From positions 1-13,962 of the forward strand of contig JADHUQ010000047.1 of the NCBI GenBank assembly GCA_016784425.1: a stretch of 13,962 nt of DNA, read 5' to 3'. The notes beneath the pieces are model-generated. The model ran no database searches, was not told the DNA's origin, and saw nothing but the letters and a program-made list of their open reading frames with translations. This DNA is from Candidatus Delongbacteria bacterium (GTDB lineage Bacteria; CAIWAD01; BS150m-G50). Positions 12,384-13,962 of this stretch are shown here, in pieces; position 1 is the stretch's first letter, and every line of letters starts with the position of its first letter. The position numbers and the translations under genes were made by a program.

Positions 12384-13955
12384 TCACATCTCCACCAGGT
12401 CTGTAGCGACCCGTTCCACAAAAAGCCTGTCATGCTCGATAAACAGCAGAGTCGGTTCAAACTCAAGGATCACCTCCTCAATCTGCTCGCGGGACATTAT
12501 GTCGATGTAGTTGAGCGGTTCGTCCCATAGTAACAGATGCGCGGGTGAGATAAAGGAGCGGCAGAGATCCACCTTTTTCAATTGTCCCTGGCTGAATGTT
12601 TCCAGGGGGCGTTCGAATATATCTCCTTCTGCTCCCAGGACCGCCAGGATTTGCCTGAAGCGGGTTTCATCCAGTCCTGCCACTCTCAGCTGCTCCCGCA
12701 GCAATCCGGTTTGCCAGAGCGGTTGCTGGTAGGCGCGCAGCAGCTCGAGATATGCTGGCAATCTGATGCTGCCGTTGACAGGTGTTATTTCACCCGCAAT
12801 GGCGTTAAACAGGGTGGTTTTACCAGCACCGTTTGGACCCAGCAGCGCTATCCGCTGGCCCCGTCGTACCGTAAGCGAAAAGTCATTTACAATCCGCTTG
12901 TCACCAAAAGCAATTACCAGCTGTTCAATACTGAGCAGCAATTCAGGCGCTTTCCCGGCAGCGGTCAGTTTGAGATCCCGCTTTTTTTCCAGGTTCTGCA
13001 GCAATGTCTCCTTCTCTTCTATCCCGTTTTGTACACGTTTTTCAATCGCCAGGGCTCTCTTCATCACTTTTGCAGCCTGGTGTCCGATTGCCCCTTTATC
13101 GCCAGCACCGATTTTCTCTTTCTCCTTGCGGCCCGACCAGACCCGGCGCTGTTGAGCGGCGATTTTGAGCTTCCTGATTTCCCGTTTCAGCTTCTCATCC
13201 CGGTGCTGTTCTGCTGCCAGCTTACGGTCCGCCTGCAGTTTCCACCGTGAGTAGTTTCCCTGGGTCAGTTCCGGACCGTCGGGATTGATAGCCAGAACAT
13301 GATCGGTGCAGCTGTCCAGCAGATGTCGATCATGCGAGACCAGGATAAAGCCCGGCTTGGTTGCCAGATATCCCCCCAGCTGCTCCCGGCCCTCCATATC
13401 CAGATGGTCGGTCGGCTCGTCCAACAGGAGAAAGCGCCCCTCCTGCAGAAAGAGCGCCGCGATAAGGGCACGAGTCTGCTCCCCGCCACTCAGTTGTCGG
13501 AAAGGACACTCGAGCAGTTCATGCGCTAAACCGATAGCGGTGCACTCCCGGTGGATAAGGGAGTCAATCTGATAACCCCGTTGTTGTTCGTACTGCTCGA
13601 GCAGGGTAGCGTGCTGTTCCAGGTTTGTCTCGTCAGGTTGTTCCAGCAGCTTCCGCATCTGTTGTTCCCATTTCCTGAAGGGAGCGACGCTGTCTTTGAC
13701 GACAATGAACGTACTCTCCTGCGGGTCGGCGGGAGTATAGGGAAATGTAGCGCAAGTCAACGGCAACTCGATCCGCCCCTTACCGGGCGTCAGCACTCCC
13801 TGCAACAGTTTGAGGAGGGTGGATTTACCCCGCCCGTTGCGTCCGATGAGAGCGGTTTTGCAGCCGCTGTCGATCTGCAGCGAGACATCCTCAAAAACCG
13901 TCACCTGGGGATTACTGTAGCTGAAGCTCAGATTCTGTAGCGTTATGGTCGGCAT
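12384..13955 (-). CDS. ABC-F ATPase, probable ribosome-protection type (Lsa/Vga-like)
   Basis: This 523-residue soluble protein has two ABC domains and no membrane segment. ABC-F proteins bind the ribosomal E site; the Lsa/Vga/Msr branch displaces ribosome-targeting antibiotics, others act as translation factors. Domain 1 has Walker A GRNGRGKST (38-46), signature LSGGEQ (155-160), Walker B LLLDEP with catalytic Glu180, and His208. Domain 2 has Walker A GPNGAGKTT (373-381), an altered signature FSQGQ (454-458), Walker B LLLWDEP with Glu479, and His508. The linker (about 215-345) is long, basic and coiled-coil-like and includes GDKGAIGHQAAKVMKRALAIEKR-like residues resembling Lsa/Vga proteins, as does DEPLNYID. 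The arm domain typical of EttA is not evident in domain 1. Assignment to the resistance branch is my inference; a housekeeping role is possible. The start ATG lies 7 nt inside the window edge, so its ribosome binding site and any leader peptide are not visible. Confidence 0.85.
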   Translation of the reverse strand: MPTITLQNLSFSYSNPQVTVFEDVSLQIDSGCKTALIGRNGRGKSTLLKLLQGVLTPGKGRIELPLTCATFPYTPADPQESTFIVVKDSVAPFRKWEQQMRKLLEQPDETNLEQHATLLEQYEQQRGYQIDSLIHRECTAIGLAHELLECPFRQLSGGEQTRALIAALFLQEGRFLLLDEPTDHLDMEGREQLGGYLATKPGFILVSHDRHLLDSCTDHVLAINPDGPELTQGNYSRWKLQADRKLAAEQHRDEKLKREIRKLKIAAQQRRVWSGRKEKEKIGAGDKGAIGHQAAKVMKRALAIEKRVQNGIEEKETLLQNLEKKRDLKLTAAGKAPELLLSIEQLVIAFGDKRIVNDFSLTVRRGQRIALLGPNGAGKTTLFNAIAGEITPVNGSIRLPAYLELLRAYQQPLWQTGLLREQLRVAGLDETRFRQILAVLGAEGDIFERPLETFSQGQLKKVDLCRSFISPAHLLLWDEPLNYIDIMSREQIEEVILEFEPTLLFIEHDRLFVERVATDLVEM

Positions 13956-13962
13956 CAGCAGA

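Noticed and set aside
12582..13250. 222-codon open frame antisense to the ABC-F gene
   Set aside because: It lies wholly inside a gene with complete Walker motifs, has no ribosome binding site and resembles no protein family.
1..13962. CRISPR array, prophage, insertion sequence or defence system
   Set aside because: No regularly spaced repeats, transposase, integrase, Cas, toxin-antitoxin or restriction gene was found on either strand.

Overview
The window reads as chromosomal DNA of a Gram-negative bacterium from the Fibrobacterota-Chlorobiota-Bacteroidota (FCB) side of the tree. Two secreted proteins end in the NxPNPFN-type C-terminal domain used by type IX secretion/Por sorting, and there is an outer-membrane patatin with a surface-antigen barrel and a lipoprotein of the SurA/PpiC chaperone family. 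The phylum cannot be fixed from this sequence; uncultured FCB lineages are as plausible as Bacteroidota. No phage, insertion sequence, CRISPR array, tRNA or rRNA was found.

Left part (1-7648), envelope and secretion. A SurA-like lipoprotein gene (+) faces a type IX cargo gene (-, tandem OB-like folds). Between them lie 602 bp that are unusually rich in inverted repeats and include a strong minus-strand terminator. A 1.08-kb gap with no convincing gene separates the cargo gene from a second, divergently transcribed cargo gene (+, lamin-tail domain). An 873-residue PlpD-type patatin/POTRA/beta-barrel protein (+) follows.

Right part (7649-12264), a compact housekeeping operon (+): dusB, pdxA, a class I methyltransferase, ftsE and ftsX. 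Every junction overlaps (11, 4, 1 and 1 nt), so the five genes are probably translated as one coupled unit. It joins tRNA dihydrouridylation, vitamin B6 synthesis, an unknown methylation and the cell-division ABC complex FtsEX. A 418-bp leader region with a 12-bp inverted repeat and a 13-nt palindrome lies upstream.

Right edge (12384-13955, -): a two-domain ABC-F ATPase of the ribosome-protection type, convergent with ftsX.

The coding genes belong to known families. The least explained material is the structured non-coding DNA at 1076-1677, 2584-3662 and 7649-8066, and the domain make-up of the secreted proteins.
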